DNA of 64,000 nucleotides, from positions 372,001 through 436,000 of the forward strand of contig SGPE01000008.1 of NCBI GenBank assembly GCA_004208945.1, in the 5' to 3' direction. This stretch comes from Pseudoalteromonas sp. CO133X. GTDB lineage: Bacteria; Pseudomonadota; Gammaproteobacteria; Enterobacterales; Alteromonadaceae. This document shows, piece after piece, positions 8,166-16,365 of the stretch; position 1 is the first letter of the stretch, and each line of letters opens with the position of its first letter. A model generated the notes under the pieces. It worked only from the letters and a program-made list of their open reading frames with translations, searched no databases and was not told the DNA's origin. A program made the position numbers and the translations under genes.

Positions 8166-9623
8166 ATGCAAAGGCAAGCTAGCAGTAAGTTCAAACATCT
8201 ACTCGATTGGCGTCCCAATTTAATCGGGCAATTTGTGTTTAGTACTCTTTTATCATTATTGCCTTTATCTTTGGTTGTGATCCTATTTTTAAATGCGCTC
8301 AACAAGCAGCTTGCTGTCACACAAAAAATAGTGAGCGATAACTACTTAGTAACCAAAACATTTAATAGTCTTAAGCAGGACCTAAATAGCCTTGAGAGAG
8401 CAACAAGGCAAAACTGGGTGTTGAAAAGTGAATCACTTGACACCTTAATTGCAAATAAATGGCAGTCATCTTTACAAAGCATTGATGAGCTAATTTTTTT
8501 GAGTCCTTCACCTGATTACGTTAACCAATGGCAGCAGCTAGCCGATGTGTTGAGCTTTGCTCAGCAACACTTGGTACATGAACAAAAACAAGATGGTGAG
8601 CTGTTTGCACCAGCCAGTAAACTGATTGCAGAGCAAACGGTGTGGCTACGTGATCAGAATGAATTACGCATCACGAAAAACCAACAACACTTAAAAACCT
8701 TACAAGCGTCATTTATAAATTGGCTATTGGCATTGATCCCTATTACTTTGCTGGTGAGTGGCGGGTTTTTATGGCGGATCAGTGGGCGTTTACGCGAATT
8801 GACATTTGTTATCGATAAACTGGGACAAGGTCATTGGCAACAAAATATTTCTGTTAAAGGCTCTTCTGAGCTTATTGAGTTAGGCAATAAGTTACAATGG
8901 GTACAAGCACAACTTCATATGCTTGAGCAGCAAAAAGATACATTCTTACGCCATGTTACACATGAATTAAAAACCCCATTGGCTTCTATGGTTGAAGGAA
9001 CAGATCTCCTCGCTGATGAAATTGTGGGGCCTATCAATGCAGAGCAGCAAGCTGTATTAGAGCTTATTACACAAAGTATGGCGCGGTTACGCATTATGAT
9101 TGAAAGCCTTTTAAATTATAATGCAATTCGCACCAGTAAGGAGAGTATCACCGAATTAGACTTTTCGGTGATGATGGGCAAAATAGAGCGACATTTTGAA
9201 CATCGCCTAATAGCGCGAGATCAATCGTTGCTTTGGTTAAATGAATTACCTAGCCGATCTCTTTATATTTCAACGGAATTATTAGAAATGATTTTAGTGC
9301 AGCTTATTTCCAACGCATTAAAATTTTCACCAGAAAAAGAAGCAGTTACCATTAAGGTGACATTTAAACACAGTAAGCTTATGGTGTCGGTGAGCGATCT
9401 TGGCATTGGTGTTGATGAATCCGAAAAAATGTCTATTTTTGGTGCATTTTATCAAGGTAAAAATGCCAAAAGCCAAGCTGAGATGGGCAGTGGCTTAGGA
9501 CTTACTATTGTGAAAGAAACAGTTGAACAACTAAACGGTGAGCTAAAGCTCGAAGACAATGACCCCCATGGCTGCTGTTTTACCGTAATATTACCAATTC
9601 AATTAACCCAGGGAGTTAACTGA
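8166..9623 (+). CDS. glrK: Sensor histidine kinase, QseE/GlrK-like
   Basis: 485 residues. Membrane segments at about 20-43 and 183-203 flank a helical periplasmic domain. A HAMP-like linker is followed by HisKA with the phospho-acceptor His266 in FLRHVTHELKTPL, and an HATPase domain with N box (QLISNALKF), SDLGIGV and GSGLGLTIVKE. GAAGGA-type bases precede the ATG. The assignment to the QseE/GlrK branch rests on the next two genes, a small lipoprotein and a sigma-54 activator in the order of E. coli glrK-qseG-glrR. The E. coli system responds to envelope stress and drives the GlmY small RNA; whether that target exists here is not visible. Confidence 0.85.
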   Translation: MQRQASSKFKHLLDWRPNLIGQFVFSTLLSLLPLSLVVILFLNALNKQLAVTQKIVSDNYLVTKTFNSLKQDLNSLERATRQNWVLKSESLDTLIANKWQSSLQSIDELIFLSPSPDYVNQWQQLADVLSFAQQHLVHEQKQDGELFAPASKLIAEQTVWLRDQNELRITKNQQHLKTLQASFINWLLALIPITLLVSGGFLWRISGRLRELTFVIDKLGQGHWQQNISVKGSSELIELGNKLQWVQAQLHMLEQQKDTFLRHVTHELKTPLASMVEGTDLLADEIVGPINAEQQAVLELITQSMARLRIMIESLLNYNAIRTSKESITELDFSVMMGKIERHFEHRLIARDQSLLWLNELPSRSLYISTELLEMILVQLISNALKFSPEKEAVTIKVTFKHSKLMVSVSDLGIGVDESEKMSIFGAFYQGKNAKSQAEMGSGLGLTIVKETVEQLNGELKLEDNDPHGCCFTVILPIQLTQGVN

Positions 9624-9624
9624 T

Positions 9625-10161
9625 ATGGGCTTAGCTAATAAAGCCAGTTTTATGATGATTGCTGCACTAATGCTCTCGGGCTGTTCGTTGCTAGAAACTA
9701 AGCCCGTAACAGAGCAAGCGCAGCAAGTAGTTAATAAAAAACATGTAACACCCGAAGAGGGAGAGCCTAATCCCAAGCCGCGTCCGAAAAGTGAGCCGAT
9801 GTATCCACCTGCAAATATTGTTATTGCTTGGCATGCCCAGCAATGTGGAGGCTATAAGAGCACACATAAAAAAGTAAGTTATGTAGGTGAAAAAGAAATC
9901 AAAGCGTTGTTTAAATCACTGTGTCTAGAGAGCGAAGCAAGTCCAGAAAAAACGTTGGCTTTACTAGACAAAACAGATCAAGCTTACTATTGGCCAGATG
10001 ATATAAAGCAATACCTTTGGCTTCAAAAGCAAAGTGTTAAGCAGCATTTAAAAGCGAAACAAGCAAAGCAAGCATTAACCGAAAAAATGGAAAAAACATT
10101 GTCGTCACTGGCTACGATTGAACAGCAACTTCTTCTTCGCGAAGAGACTAAGGAGCAGTAA
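9625..10161 (+). CDS. qseG: QseG-like outer-membrane lipoprotein
   Basis: 178 residues with a lipoprotein signal (LSGC, lipidated Cys20) and a mostly helical mature part that ends in a Lys/Gln/Glu-rich predicted coiled coil (about 125-178). Sequence alone does not identify it. The position between the kinase and the sigma-54 activator, with one base before it and two after, matches qseG/yfhG. That lipoprotein is reported to interact with the kinase in E. coli. Two cysteines in the mature part may form a disulfide. Confidence 0.7.
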   Translation: MGLANKASFMMIAALMLSGCSLLETKPVTEQAQQVVNKKHVTPEEGEPNPKPRPKSEPMYPPANIVIAWHAQQCGGYKSTHKKVSYVGEKEIKALFKSLCLESEASPEKTLALLDKTDQAYYWPDDIKQYLWLQKQSVKQHLKAKQAKQALTEKMEKTLSSLATIEQQLLLREETKEQ

Positions 10162-10163
10162 GT

Positions 10164-11507
10164 ATGAATGAAGTAAGTAAACCTCGCGTGTTACTAGTGG
10201 ATGATGACGCGAGTTTATTAAAGCTGTTAGCAATAAGAATCGAGTCTAAAGGCTATCAAGTGAGTACTGCTGAAAGTGGCATTGTGGCTCTTCAAGAGCT
10301 TAAAAATAAAACCTACGACGCGGTAATTACCGATTTAAGAATGGACGAAATGGACGGAATGGCGCTGCATCGTCAGTTGCAAAGCCGCTACCCATCTATG
10401 CCTGTCATCATGATGACAGCCCATGGTTCGATTCCAGATGCAGTCGAGGCGACAAAGCAGGGAATTTTTGCATTTATCACAAAGCCTGTTGATAAAGATG
10501 AGTTATTTGACAGCTTAGCAAAAGCAATAGAGATCCATGGAGTGCATGGGGAGGAAGCGCCAACTCAAACCAATATTGTGACGCGAAGCGGGGCGATGCT
10601 GCATTTACTTGAACAGGTTAAGCTACTGGGGCCGACACAGGTTAACGTACTCATATCTGGTGCCAGTGGTACAGGTAAAGAACTACTTGCGCAAGCAATC
10701 CATCAGCATAGTCACGTTAGTGACGGTCCATTCGTGGCGATTAACTGCGGTGCAGTACCCAGTGAGCTACTAGAGTCGGAATTATTCGGGCATAAAAAAG
10801 GCGCGTTTACAGGGGCTGTGAAAGATCATCAAGGTTTATTTCAGCAAGCACAAGGCGGCACACTGTTTTTAGATGAAATTGGTGATATGCCACTGAACTT
10901 ACAAGTGAAGTTATTACGCGTATTACAAGAGAAAACGATTCGCCCTGTTGGCTTCCAAGAAGAAATTCCAATTGATGTCAGAGTTGTATCTGCCACCCAT
11001 AAAAACCTTCCCGAAGCGATAAATAACCAACAATTTAGGGAAGATCTTTATTATCGATTGAACGTTGTTAATTTAAAGCTACCACCTCTGTGTGAACGCC
11101 GTGAAGATATAAGCTTGTTGGCACAGCATTTTGCAGGGCAGATAGCAAAGCGCATGAATCAAGACGAAAAACGCTTTGCAAGCGATGCGATGCATGCGCT
11201 AGTGAGGTATGATTGGCCGGGTAATATTCGCCAACTACAAAACGTGATTGAACAAGTTGTAGCCTTGACACCAGGCGGAGTTATTTCTGCTCAACTGGTG
11301 GAGTCTGCACTCAATAGTAATGTAAGTATTGCGGAACCACTTTCGCTGAATGATGCGAAAAAAGAGTTTGAACGAGATTATCTAATCAATACCTTAAAGA
11401 TGGCAGCCGGCAATGTCGCAGAGGCCGCTAAGCTTGCAAAACGGAACCGTTCAGATTTTTATAAGTTAATAAAAAAACACAACATTAATGTCGAAAACTT
11501 AATGTAG
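10164..11507 (+). CDS. glrR: Sigma-54-dependent response regulator, QseF/GlrR-like
   Basis: 447 residues against 444 in E. coli GlrR. The receiver domain has an acidic pocket at VDDD and phospho-acceptor Asp57 in VITDLRMD. The AAA+ domain shows Walker A GASGTGK (166-172), the sigma-54-contacting GAFTGA loop (213-218) and Walker B LFLDEIG (234-240). A short Fis-type helix-turn-helix ends the protein (about 405-440). It should activate sigma-54 promoters when phosphorylated by the upstream kinase. It is the third gene of a tightly packed operon. Confidence 0.9.
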   Translation: MNEVSKPRVLLVDDDASLLKLLAIRIESKGYQVSTAESGIVALQELKNKTYDAVITDLRMDEMDGMALHRQLQSRYPSMPVIMMTAHGSIPDAVEATKQGIFAFITKPVDKDELFDSLAKAIEIHGVHGEEAPTQTNIVTRSGAMLHLLEQVKLLGPTQVNVLISGASGTGKELLAQAIHQHSHVSDGPFVAINCGAVPSELLESELFGHKKGAFTGAVKDHQGLFQQAQGGTLFLDEIGDMPLNLQVKLLRVLQEKTIRPVGFQEEIPIDVRVVSATHKNLPEAINNQQFREDLYYRLNVVNLKLPPLCERREDISLLAQHFAGQIAKRMNQDEKRFASDAMHALVRYDWPGNIRQLQNVIEQVVALTPGGVISAQLVESALNSNVSIAEPLSLNDAKKEFERDYLINTLKMAAGNVAEAAKLAKRNRSDFYKLIKKHNINVENLM

Positions 11508-11527
11508 AGCTAGCATAAGGAAAATTC

Positions 11528-12028
11528 ATGTCGCTTTTTTTAGTCTACCTTGGTGGACGTATTCAAGGTTGCCACATAGAAATGCATGATGTGCGATTTG
11601 TTGTGGGAACTACGATTGAACAAACATACTCAAAATTAAAAGCACAGTGGGTCGGTGATAAAAACAATGTGCACATGGATAGTTACATGCAAATCCAGCA
11701 CATTGATGGATACAAGGTAGAGGTTGTTGAAGAAGCGCATTCACAACCTGAAAAACTATATTTTGTGAATCTAGGTGCCTATCGTGCTGATAGGTTGGCA
11801 GAGCAGCATGATTTTGCACTCTATGTTGCACGCAGCAGTGAAGAAGCTAAACAACGTGCAAAAGAGTCTTTACTTGCAGGGTTAAGCCATCTCCATAAGG
11901 ATGATTTACACGATGTCGATGATTGTTTCGCGATTGACTTGCTCGATAGTAACTTATCAATCAAATTAACCCCAAGCGGAGAATCACAAGCAATGAAACC
12001 GGATTGGTTTGGTTATCACGTTTTATAA
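11528..12028 (+). CDS. DUF1543 domain-containing protein
   Basis: 166 residues, soluble. It opens MSLFLVYLGGRIQGCHIEMHD, which matches the DUF1543 family, where short repeats of this kind occur once or twice. The function is unknown. It follows the sigma-54 activator after 20 bases with an AAGGA site, so it may be read through from that operon. It is convergent with a small membrane protein gene, one base between the stops. Confidence 0.75.
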   Translation: MSLFLVYLGGRIQGCHIEMHDVRFVVGTTIEQTYSKLKAQWVGDKNNVHMDSYMQIQHIDGYKVEVVEEAHSQPEKLYFVNLGAYRADRLAEQHDFALYVARSSEEAKQRAKESLLAGLSHLHKDDLHDVDDCFAIDLLDSNLSIKLTPSGESQAMKPDWFGYHVL

Positions 12029-12029
12029 A

Positions 12030-12239
12030 CTAATCCTGATTATCGCTTTTACTAGCAATTTTAAAGGCGATAATCACTAGGCCAAATAAAGCAAAAGGCA
12101 ATGCCGCAAGTAAATACTCTACAGTATGATTGTCTTGATAATTTGGCTGAAGTAAGAAGTGTCCTACGACACAAAGCAGAATAGCGACGAATAAAACAGG
12201 TAGTAAGATCAGTTCTTTTTTTGGAGAGTGTTTTTTCAT
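12030..12239 (-). CDS. Small membrane protein, unknown function
   Basis: 69 residues with a basic N-terminus (MKKHSPKK) and two hydrophobic segments (about 10-30 and 42-62), then a short polar tail. A TTTGGAGAG stretch lies inside the 5' coding end, and no strong ribosome site is seen upstream. It fits a two-pass inner-membrane protein. No family is recognised. Confidence 0.55.
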   Translation of the reverse strand: MKKHSPKKELILLPVLFVAILLCVVGHFLLQPNYQDNHTVEYLLAALPFALFGLVIIAFKIASKSDNQD

Positions 12240-12289
12240 AACAAAGCGTCACATTGCAAAGGTGCGCTATTGTAATGAGCTAAGATTGA

Positions 12290-12451
12290 TTAGGTCAAAT
12301 AACTTGGTGACTTATATTGCGCTGCATCAATTTTTTTATTGGCCGCTTTTTTTACTGGCTTTTTAGGTTTTACTGGTTTGTCGGCTGTATCATTGCAATT
12401 ATACAGTCCCATAATAAACTCTATTTCCTCGCGTTGTAATCCAGACTGCAT
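12290..12451 (-). CDS. Short hypothetical protein with Lys/Pro-rich centre
   Basis: 53 residues from the ATG at 12451. The frame is open for another 54 codons upstream, but a GAGGGGGG ribosome site sits just before this ATG and the upstream extension would run into the kinase gene, so the short form is preferred. The protein starts MQSGLQREEIEFIMGLYNC and continues into a KPVKPKKPVKK stretch. It lies downstream of the sortase-system kinase on the same strand; no link is evident. Confidence 0.6.
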   Translation of the reverse strand: MQSGLQREEIEFIMGLYNCNDTADKPVKPKKPVKKAANKKIDAAQYKSPSYLT

Positions 12452-12566
12452 GATACCCCCCTCAATGTCGAATTTGCCATTTATACGACAAATACTAAGC
12501 AGTTGAAGCTGAATTATCGGTGAATAATGCGTCATTAAACTGTAATCATGTGTAACACAAATTTGC

Positions 12567-14693
12567 TTATTTAATAGGCAGCTCCACAGTAAACACAACT
12601 CCCGTGCCATCATCTAAATTTTCAGCGGCTACTTTACCGTGATGGTAATCGCAAATAAGCCTTACAATATAAAGACCTAAGCCTAAGTGAGGCTGCTGTT
12701 GATGTTGCTGACTTCTCACCGAGACCATTGAGTCGAAAATGTGTTCAACTAAACCGTCAGGTAGCAGAGGTCCTTGGTTGCTAATTTTTAATAATGCATG
12801 TTGCTCTTGCTTGATTAAGCTAACGGAAATTGTGCTTTGTGGAGTTTTAAACTCAAGTGCATTGTTGATGAGCTTATCAAGCAATTGGGCAATAAACTCT
12901 GGTGCGCCACTGACATTTAACGGCTCTTTACAAAGCGACAAGGTAAATAGACTTTCACCGTAGGTTATTTGATAGCCTTGCATGCAGCCGGTGATCACCT
13001 TGGTCAGATCAAATTCTTCAGCTTCGGCGCTTTGAATACTTTGTTCAAGACGCGTTGCTTCGCTCATGGTGGTAATAATTTTACCCAACCGCTCAACCCC
13101 TTCACTGGCACGGTCGAGATATTTTTGACTTAGTTCAGATTGTGGCTGCATTTGTAAGTTTTCAAGTGATGAGCGAACAACAGCCACAGGCGTGCGTAGT
13201 TCATGGGAAAGTCGTGATGACATATTTTCTAAGTAATCAGTATAACCACTTAAACGACTAACAATATTGGCAAAGCTACGAGAAAGGTCACCAATTTCAT
13301 CATTCGAATCGGCATAGGTTATTTTGCCGGTGATCCGCCCTTGGGCATCAATGGCTTGTTCGGCATTATCACGCAGGCGGCGAATACGGCTGGAAATTCG
13401 TGACGCAAAAAAGAACAGTGTCACAGTGCCAACAAGCATCACCGCTAAAATGACATTAAAGAGCTTCTCTAGCGACTTATTACGCAGAGTGCGCACGCCA
13501 TTGGTAGTTTCTTCTGCGATTACTGCACCAATCACTTTATCTTGGATCCAAATAGGGTAGGCGGCAGATAAAATAACGGCTTTGTTATCTGGGGTTAAAC
13601 GCCATGATGATGCGGGTTTACCATTTAAAGCACTGGCTATGTGAGTGCCTTGCATCGCGGCGACATCATGTAAGGTATCAATAAATTCATTTTCTGGGCG
13701 AGTTAATATTTTATAGTAAAGAGGATGCAAATAATCTTGCTCAAAGCGTTGCCACCACGTTGTTGCAGGCGCATCTTTAAGGCCATCTGCCCAAACGCCA
13801 TCAGCATGATGAATTGAGCCTGATTGCGCAAGTACACGATGATGGTTATCTACGACCCATATTCGACTACCACTGTGACCCATGCCTTTCAAAATACGGT
13901 TAATTTCTGGTGACGGCACTAAAACTGAGCCGATATCATTGGGGTTTTGTAGGTTTGAGGTCGACATAAGCTGAGGCTCAGCTTTGCCTTCATCCCAATC
14001 TTCAATCGCAAAACCGAGCTTGTTACCTAACATCAAAAGCGGAAAACGCAGCTCTATGTTGTAACCCGTGTCGGTGCTTTTAAAATAGCCTTGAATTTTC
14101 GTGACCGGCAGTTGTGTTATAGCATCAAAGGCATTGACCCAACCATCTTGACGAGCAGCTACCACATAACGTTTAAATTCACCTTCAGGTGTTTTTAACA
14201 TGATCTGTAAGTGATCATTGCGGGTAAAGCTAAGCACATTTTTAGCACGATATACAAGGGAGCTGTCTGCGACTTTAAACACCGCATAAAGGTAGTTTTC
14301 GTATTTGCCTACCATGTGATCAAAACTTAGATCACTATCTTGATGATCATTATTTACCCCCTGTAAGTAGCGCTTGTCGTAATGCCAAAATAAGCTTTGA
14401 TAAGGCTGCCACTCTGACAGTTTGCCATCAAGTTGAATCGGATTATTTAGGTTGTAAGCATATAAATCTCGGCCTTTTACCACTTGATCTAAAAAGTTGG
14501 TTTGTGAGTCAAACAAAGCGGGGCGCTCATGTAATGCGGTAGCGAGTGCGCGGGTTGTGCCCACTAAGGTTTTTTCTTGCCCTTGTCTTAAGAACTTTTC
14601 CATTTCCCATACATACTCATAGCCAAGCCAAGGCAATAAAAATAAAAAGCAGGATAAGAAAATAAACTTTGTTCTAAGCCCCAAACGCAGCAT
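12567..14693 (-). CDS. pdsS: Proteobacterial dedicated sortase system histidine kinase
   Basis: 708 residues. The transmembrane segments are at 8-27 and 411-431. The long extracytoplasmic region between them includes LDGKLSEWQPYQSLFWHYDK (about 88-107), which looks like a carbohydrate-binding-type beta domain. HAMP follows the second segment. HisKA has His497 in SSRLSHELRTPVAV; HATPase motifs include LINNALEF and LGLGLYIVRLI. Its neighbours (response regulator, OmpA-like protein, VIT/VWA substrate, sortase) identify it as the dedicated kinase of the marine sortase system. The start overlaps the response regulator stop by one base. Confidence 0.9.
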   Translation of the reverse strand: MLRLGLRTKFIFLSCFLFLLPWLGYEYVWEMEKFLRQGQEKTLVGTTRALATALHERPALFDSQTNFLDQVVKGRDLYAYNLNNPIQLDGKLSEWQPYQSLFWHYDKRYLQGVNNDHQDSDLSFDHMVGKYENYLYAVFKVADSSLVYRAKNVLSFTRNDHLQIMLKTPEGEFKRYVVAARQDGWVNAFDAITQLPVTKIQGYFKSTDTGYNIELRFPLLMLGNKLGFAIEDWDEGKAEPQLMSTSNLQNPNDIGSVLVPSPEINRILKGMGHSGSRIWVVDNHHRVLAQSGSIHHADGVWADGLKDAPATTWWQRFEQDYLHPLYYKILTRPENEFIDTLHDVAAMQGTHIASALNGKPASSWRLTPDNKAVILSAAYPIWIQDKVIGAVIAEETTNGVRTLRNKSLEKLFNVILAVMLVGTVTLFFFASRISSRIRRLRDNAEQAIDAQGRITGKITYADSNDEIGDLSRSFANIVSRLSGYTDYLENMSSRLSHELRTPVAVVRSSLENLQMQPQSELSQKYLDRASEGVERLGKIITTMSEATRLEQSIQSAEAEEFDLTKVITGCMQGYQITYGESLFTLSLCKEPLNVSGAPEFIAQLLDKLINNALEFKTPQSTISVSLIKQEQHALLKISNQGPLLPDGLVEHIFDSMVSVRSQQHQQQPHLGLGLYIVRLICDYHHGKVAAENLDDGTGVVFTVELPIK

Positions 14694-15382
14694 TAAGCTT
14701 GCTCCCAGCGATAACCCATACCGTAAACGGTATCAATGCAATCAAATGCATCATCTAAAGCAATAAACTTTTTACGAATGCGTTTTACGTGCGAAGTAAT
14801 GGTGCTGTCATCAACATAAATTTTCGCATCACTCATTAATTCGTTGCGGCTTTTTACATGACCTGGACGCTGCGCAAGTGAATGCACCATCCAAAATTCT
14901 GTCACAGTTAAATCAACCAGTTGCTCTTGCCAAAAAACCTGCATGCGCTGGGTATCTAACTTTAAAGGGCCGCGATGTAAAAGAGCGGTTTGATCAGCGG
15001 GTTGATCGAAGGCATCAAGGCGTCTAAACAATGCGCCAATGCGAGCAGCAAGATGCGCCATACTGATGTCTTTGGTTAAGTAGTCGTCTGCTCCCATGCG
15101 CAGGCCACACACGGTATCAATTTCGCTATCGCGGGCGGTTAAAAATATAATCGGTAAGGTTTTAGAAAGGCTGCGTAGGGTTTGGCAAAGTAAAAAACCA
15201 CCATCTACTTCATGGCCAAGGCCAATATCAACAATGGCTAAATCTGGTAAAGATTGACTAAACGCCAATTCAGCACTGGCTCTGTCAGCAAAACCTACCA
15301 CCTGATAGCCCTGAGCGCTGAGCATTTCTGTGTAGTTTTCGCGGATTGCTGTTTCATCTTCAACGATTGCTATTTTCTTCAT
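14693..15382 (-). CDS. pdsR: Proteobacterial dedicated sortase system response regulator
   Basis: 229 residues: a receiver domain with phospho-acceptor Asp52 (LAIVDIG) and switch Lys in DYLTKDI, then an OmpR-type winged helix (about 130-228; VTEFWMVHSLAQRPGHV, STITSHVKRIRKKF, VYGMGYRWE). It is transcribed with the following kinase gene and diverges from the OmpA/substrate/sortase genes with 219 bases between. It probably regulates those genes. Confidence 0.92.
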   Translation of the reverse strand: MKKIAIVEDETAIRENYTEMLSAQGYQVVGFADRASAELAFSQSLPDLAIVDIGLGHEVDGGFLLCQTLRSLSKTLPIIFLTARDSEIDTVCGLRMGADDYLTKDISMAHLAARIGALFRRLDAFDQPADQTALLHRGPLKLDTQRMQVFWQEQLVDLTVTEFWMVHSLAQRPGHVKSRNELMSDAKIYVDDSTITSHVKRIRKKFIALDDAFDCIDTVYGMGYRWEQA

Positions 15383-15601
15383 TATTAATACTTACTTAAA
15401 TTCTTTCTATAGCGAACTATACCTAATTTTTTGCCTTGCGTACTGGCAAAAACGCGATTGCCATTTTTCTGCCACAATTGCTCAGCAGTTTGCCTTTTTT
15501 GATCCCCTTTATTGCCATTTCGACTTGTTTTAATAGCTCCATACCAAGTTCGCAACACCAACCAATGTTGCCAAGCAATTAAGTACAAAAAGGATTAAAC
15601 C

Positions 15602-16339
15602 ATGAAAAAATTAATTATTGCCGCTGTCATTACCACTGCTTTATCAACAACACAGTATGCGGTTGCTGCAAATCAAACAAAGCAAGATACACCAAAAGAA
15701 ACAGCGATAGGCCTTAGTGCTGGTGCCGTTGTTGGCGGCTTAGTAGGTGGTCCAATTGGCGCGTTTGTGGGGGCATTTGCTGGCGGCTTAATTGGTGAAA
15801 AAGAAGCGGCAGAAAACACCATTGATGAACAAGCTCACGCATTAGTCGTAATGAAAGAGCAAACCGCTGATTACCAACAAGTGATTGCTGATAACGCCGC
15901 CCTAAGTGAGCAGCTTGAATTATTAGCGGATGAAAAAGAGCAGTTATTGCAAGCCCAGCTTAATACTTTACTAGCCATGACGGTGCAGTTTAAAACTGGC
16001 TCTAGTGAAATTGCCCCGCACTTTGCTAATCAACTCGACAAAGTAGCTCAGTTACTGATTGCCCAGCCAAATCTGGCTATCGACTTAAATGGCTTTGCAG
16101 ATCAGCGCGGTGATGAGTTGGCTAATTTAATGCTTTCAAAGCAGCGTGTAAATGCCGTGCAAAGCTACTTAATTAAACAAGGCGTGCCGCATACCCGCTT
16201 AACCGCAACCGCCTTTGGTGAGCAGCAAAGTGTTGCTGATTCAAATAACTACGAAGACAACATCTTTGACCGCCGCGTAACATTGACGACGCGCCCTGTG
16301 ACACAAAGTAGTTTGCGTACAGCGCAAAGTAACCACTAA
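15602..16339 (+). CDS. pdsO: Sortase-system OmpA-family protein PdsO
   Basis: 245 residues: a signal peptide (about 1-22), a glycine-zipper membrane or lipid-associated hairpin (about 37-70, many GxxxG-like repeats), a helical linker and a C-terminal OmpA peptidoglycan-binding domain (about 125-235; VQFKTGSSEI, NGFADQRGDELAN, LSKQRVNAV). AAGGA precedes the ATG. It is first in the operon that also encodes the substrate and the sortase. Its role may be to fix the complex between cell wall and outer membrane; this is inference. Confidence 0.88.
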   Translation: MKKLIIAAVITTALSTTQYAVAANQTKQDTPKETAIGLSAGAVVGGLVGGPIGAFVGAFAGGLIGEKEAAENTIDEQAHALVVMKEQTADYQQVIADNAALSEQLELLADEKEQLLQAQLNTLLAMTVQFKTGSSEIAPHFANQLDKVAQLLIAQPNLAIDLNGFADQRGDELANLMLSKQRVNAVQSYLIKQGVPHTRLTATAFGEQQSVADSNNYEDNIFDRRVTLTTRPVTQSSLRTAQSNH

Positions 16340-16365
16340 TTCATCGGTCGATGGAGTGACTAATT

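Noticed and set aside
12452..12613. N-terminal extension of the 53-residue protein at 12290
   Set aside because: The extension overlaps the end of the kinase gene, and the internal ATG has a far better ribosome site.
15385..15588. 67-codon minus-strand frame directly upstream of the sortase-system response regulator
   Set aside because: TTG start without a ribosome site, occupying the divergent promoter region; no family resemblance. It could not be excluded as a short leader.
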